A stretch of 8,421 bases of DNA from positions 1 to 8,421 of the forward strand of contig DSBN01000191.1 of assembly GCA_011046055.1 (NCBI GenBank). The letters are read 5' to 3'. This DNA comes from Sediminispirochaeta sp. GTDB taxonomy: Bacteria; Spirochaetota; Spirochaetia; DSM-16054; Sediminispirochaetaceae. This document shows, in pieces, positions 5,997 to 8,421 of this stretch (the stretch's first letter is position 1; the number at the start of each line of letters is the position of its first letter). The notes under the pieces are model-generated. The model was not told the DNA's origin and searched no databases. It saw only the letters and a list, made by a program, of their open reading frames with translations. Both the position numbers and the translations under genes were made by a program.

Positions 5997-7160
5997 CTAA
6001 CGGCCCAACACTTCCTTGAGTTGTTCCACTTCCGGCTTGGTCAATGGCCGCTCGATGGTCACCTCGTCTCCATCCTTCGGTTGTATCACCGGTCGGTCCC
6101 GATAGGGGCTATTGTGCTCGTTCAGAAGGAGCCGGACCAGGGGATGCTTGGGCGCTTCGGGGTCGGTTTTGACGATAATTCCCATCGCGCCGTTGGAGAG
6201 CATCACGTAGGTGCCGATCGGATAGATGGAGAGGGTGAAGATCAGCGCCCGGAGAATCCGCTCATCGTAGCGTTTGCCCCCGTCTTTGACAAGGTCCATG
6301 ATGCTGGTATGACCGTCGTGTTCGTCCCGAAAGGGGCGCTTGCTGGTCGCCGCGGAGTAAGCGGAGGCTACGGCGATGATTTTGCCAAACAGGGAGATGT
6401 TATCGCCGCTTAGCTTTCTCGGATAACCGCTGCCGTTGACGTTCTCGTGGTGCTCCAGTACACCGAGGCACACGGTGGCTGGAAAACCAGCCTCCTTGAG
6501 GATTTTGTAGCTGATGACCGGATGGGCGACGATGGTCTTCCTCTCCTCGGGGCTGAGAGCCCGGTTGTGCTGGTATATTTTGGGCGGAATACGGAGCATA
6601 CCGATCTCGTGGAGCAGCGCCGCGGTGGCCAGGTTGATCTGTTTGTGCGGCGGTATTTTCAAAAAATCGGCTATGGAGAGCGCGTAGATCGCCGTTTTCA
6701 CCGCGTGGGGTACCAGGTACAGCTGGTCGTCCCGTTGGGGGACTTGGAGGCGCAGGAGGTCGTGCTTGTTTTGCTTGACCTCGGACATCATCTCCTTGGA
6801 GATCTCTATGAGCCTCTCCTCGCGAATATCGCCCTTCTCTCGAAACTCGCCGAATATTTTTTCCATCTCTTTGGAGATTTTGTCAAAGAACTGTCGCGCC
6901 CTCTCGTTGGCTTCCTTCTCCTTGATGTCCTGATCGAGCAGGGACTCCCCGGAGGTTACCACGTTGTCCGTTGAGGCCGGCGGCGAGTCGGTGGGCAGTC
7001 CGTCGGTGAAGACGTACTGGTAGTTCCACTTCTTGAGCCGCTGGATGAGTTCGGGTTTGAGGGGAATCTCCGGTGAGGTGAGGATGAACTTTTCGTCCAG
7101 GTACACCGGAGCGTCGATATAGCTGTTTTCTTTCAGTTGGGCGACGGTGACCTTTTTCAT
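5997..7160 (-). CDS. Divergent HD-GYP domain protein, probably altered or inactive phosphodiesterase
   Basis: 387 residues. Residues 1-54 form a small N-terminal domain often seen before HD-GYP domains (MKKVTVAQLKENSYIDAPVY through RLKKWNYQYVFTDG). Residues about 75-130 are charged and probably coiled-coil. The HD-GYP region spans about 150-280, followed by a tail domain (about 310-387). Family knowledge: active HD-GYP enzymes hydrolyse cyclic-di-GMP with a metal cluster held by HD, several His and the Asp of VAD, and a Lys after HDIG contacts the ligand. Here H152, H213 and H237-H238 are kept, as is GSGYP (243-247). However, HD is HE (184-185), the HDIGK Lys is Met188, VAD is VAS (S266) and the following DA is SA (S269). 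Loss of several positions suggests a sensor or partner-binding role, or different chemistry. The ATG at 7158-7160 starts the conserved N-terminal domain; the ribosome-binding site is weak. It is the first gene of the minus-strand unit. Confidence 0.9.
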   Translation of the reverse strand: MKKVTVAQLKENSYIDAPVYLDEKFILTSPEIPLKPELIQRLKKWNYQYVFTDGLPTDSPPASTDNVVTSGESLLDQDIKEKEANERARQFFDKISKEMEKIFGEFREKGDIREERLIEISKEMMSEVKQNKHDLLRLQVPQRDDQLYLVPHAVKTAIYALSIADFLKIPPHKQINLATAALLHEIGMLRIPPKIYQHNRALSPEERKTIVAHPVISYKILKEAGFPATVCLGVLEHHENVNGSGYPRKLSGDNISLFGKIIAVASAYSAATSKRPFRDEHDGHTSIMDLVKDGGKRYDERILRALIFTLSIYPIGTYVMLSNGAMGIIVKTDPEAPKHPLVRLLLNEHNSPYRDRPVIQPKDGDEVTIERPLTKPEVEQLKEVLGR

Positions 7161-7170
7161 AAGAGCCCCG

Positions 7171-7199
7171 TTGACCCTGCAAAATGTATAAAGTACACT
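7171..7199 (+). promoter_or_regulatory. Sigma70-type promoter for the two-TM protein gene
   Basis: TTGACC (7171-7176) and TACACT (7194-7199, 4 of 6) are spaced by 17 bases. The predicted start near 7206 leaves a leader of about 24 bases containing the AGGAG. The -35 hexamer is identical to that upstream of gltX. Confidence 0.65.
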
Positions 7200-7211
7200 T
7201 CCATATATACT

Positions 7212-7240
7212 ATTATAGGAGATAATTGCTTGAAATTTAA
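7212..7240 (-). promoter_or_regulatory. Possible sigma70-type promoter for the HD-GYP operon
   Basis: On the minus strand a perfect TATAAT occupies 7212-7217. A weak -35 (TTAAAT, 3 of 6, at 7235-7240) lies 17 bases upstream, inside the start of the divergent gene. Transcription would start near 7205 with a leader of about 45 bases. The perfect -10 is persuasive, the -35 is not, so an activator may be needed or the assignment may be wrong. Confidence 0.4.
7217..7221 (+). promoter_or_regulatory. Ribosome-binding site deciding the TTG start at 7230
   Basis: AGGAG lies eight bases before TTG. No ATG or GTG in frame nearby keeps the first membrane segment intact, so this site decides the start. 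Its first base overlaps the -10 hexamer proposed for the opposite strand. Confidence 0.7.
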
Positions 7241-8051
7241 GTTAATTTTCCTGCTTTTTAATATCTTGATCTTTCTTTCCTTCGCCTTGGTGATATTTAT
7301 GCCGGTGATGATGCTCGGTTCGGGCTACGCGGGGTCGTTTTGGTCCAGCTCTTGGTATCTGCCGCGGCTGCTCCTCCTGGTGGTTATAGGTATCGACCTC
7401 TACTTCCTGCTCTACTGGAGGCTCTTCAGCCTGCTGGAGACCGGAGATTGGAGCTTGTTGAAGGGGTATTTGGAAAAAAAGGTCCTCCAACAGGGCAGCA
7501 CCAGGAGCCTGTTTGTGCGCAGTCTGCTTCACGCCTACTTCGTGACCGGCAATTTGTCCCAGGTGCAGCAGCTTGAGGATCTGCTTCGCAGCAAAAAGCC
7601 TGGCTTGATGAAAAAGTTCGTGCTGGAGCTGGGACTGCCCAAGTTGATCCGCAAAGACAATCAGCAGCTGATCAAGTTTTTCGACGAGTTTCGGGAAAAA
7701 AAGGTACCCCGCCGCAACTGGGTGCGTTTCATCCACGCCTTCGCCTCGCTGATGGAGAAGGAGCATTCCGAGGGGCGTGAGGAGCTGCTGCAGCTCTCAA
7801 ACGAGGTCAAGGACCCGCTGCTGAAGGTGCTGGTGATCTACACCCTGGACCCTTTTCGCAACATCGACGACCAGGCCTTCGGACGGGTGGATCGAATCCG
7901 CGAGGAGATGCTCCAGGCTTACGGGAAGAACGAGCTTTTAGAAAAACTGGAGAAGACCAAGGACAACATCGCAATAATCGTGATGGGCCCGCTGATCAAA
8001 GACGCCATCGAGTGGTTGTACGCCCAAGGCGGCCACGACTCCGAAAATTGA
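7230..8051 (+). CDS. Hypothetical two-TM membrane protein with helical cytoplasmic domain (TTG start)
   Basis: Family not recognised. The TTG at 7230 is chosen because AGGAG at 7217-7221 lies eight bases upstream, and the first hydrophobic segment starts immediately after it. The longer open frame from 7137 would run back through the promoter and into the divergent gene. The 273-residue product has two membrane segments (about 5-29 and 44-63) joined by a short Gly/Ser/Trp loop. About 210 hydrophilic, helix-rich residues follow (for example SLLHAYFVTGNLSQVQQLEDLLR), looking like degenerate TPR or similar helical repeats. The positively charged N-terminus and Arg/Lys after the second segment suggest that both ends are cytoplasmic. 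The Lys-rich repeats, for example FREKKVPRR, do not point to catalysis. It has its own promoter and stands 119 bp upstream of gltX. A role as a membrane-anchored interaction scaffold is inference. Confidence 0.82.
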   Translation: MKFKLIFLLFNILIFLSFALVIFMPVMMLGSGYAGSFWSSSWYLPRLLLLVVIGIDLYFLLYWRLFSLLETGDWSLLKGYLEKKVLQQGSTRSLFVRSLLHAYFVTGNLSQVQQLEDLLRSKKPGLMKKFVLELGLPKLIRKDNQQLIKFFDEFREKKVPRRNWVRFIHAFASLMEKEHSEGREELLQLSNEVKDPLLKVLVIYTLDPFRNIDDQAFGRVDRIREEMLQAYGKNELLEKLEKTKDNIAIIVMGPLIKDAIEWLYAQGGHDSEN

Positions 8052-8095
8052 CCGCCGGCGTTGGAACCGACAGCGAAACCGGCAACGGCGCTTCC

Positions 8096-8124
8096 TTGAC
8101 CCTAATTTTTCCACAACGTATAAT
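8096..8124 (+). promoter_or_regulatory. Sigma70-type promoter for gltX
   Basis: TTGACC (8096-8101, 5 of 6 to consensus) is separated by exactly 17 bases from TATAAT (8119-8124, perfect). Transcription would start near 8131, giving a leader of about 40 bases. No riboswitch-like or T-box-like structure fits in that length. Confidence 0.85.
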
Positions 8125-8155
8125 TGCAGCGAATCCGACACCGCCCAGGCGTTAA

Positions 8156-8421
<266 letters not shown>

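Noticed and set aside
7137..7229. Longer start for the two-TM protein at 7137.
   Set aside because: It would run through both promoters and overlap the divergent HD-GYP start; the TTG at 7230 has a good ribosome-binding site and precedes the membrane segment directly.
8052..8095. GC-rich imperfect inverted repeat (GCCGG...CCGGC, GTTG...CAAC) after the two-TM gene, a candidate terminator.
   Set aside because: Pairing is broken by bulges and no T run directly follows; the next T run lies within the gltX promoter spacer.

Overview
The window looks like chromosomal DNA from a free-living spirochaete (Spirochaetota) of moderate-to-high G+C. This rests on remembered protein similarity, not a search. 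The GltX N-terminus resembles treponemal GltX as I recall it, and the fused ThrRS-like/uridine-kinase protein and the solitary divergent HD-GYP protein also suit that group. I see no mobile elements, tRNAs, rRNAs or CRISPR arrays. Gene density is very high, and the longest gene-free stretch is the 119 bp upstream of gltX.

Left region (1-1966, plus strand): the 3' half of clpA, which enters from outside the window, overlaps aat by 17 bp. Together they are two steps of the bacterial N-degron pathway: Aat adds Leu/Phe to N-terminal Lys/Arg, and ClpA (with ClpS and ClpP, not visible here) unfolds and degrades the tagged protein.

Middle region (1977-7160, minus strand, read right to left): a five-gene unit. 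Its order is a divergent HD-GYP domain protein lacking several catalytic residues, an unrecognised 399-residue helical protein ending in a QLELF sliding-clamp-type motif, a 69-residue charged protein, a 556-residue TGS/ThrRS-like plus uridine-kinase-like protein, and an AEC-family membrane transporter. The last four genes are packed at -8, +1 and 0 bp, which points to translational coupling. An array of A tracts lies at the end of the 69-residue gene, just before the kinase ribosome-binding site. The unit converges on aat with only 10 bp between stop codons.

Right region (7161-8421, plus strand): a 69-bp divergent promoter region drives the HD-GYP operon leftward and a two-TM protein with a TTG start rightward. 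After a 119-bp intergenic stretch holding a near-consensus sigma70 promoter comes gltX (glutamyl-tRNA synthetase), cut by the window end.

The most unusual points are the clamp-binding peptide on an unknown protein, the HD-GYP domain with substituted metal ligands, and the translationally packed operon joining these to a nucleoside-kinase-like protein and a transporter. No known pathway that I recognise explains that set.
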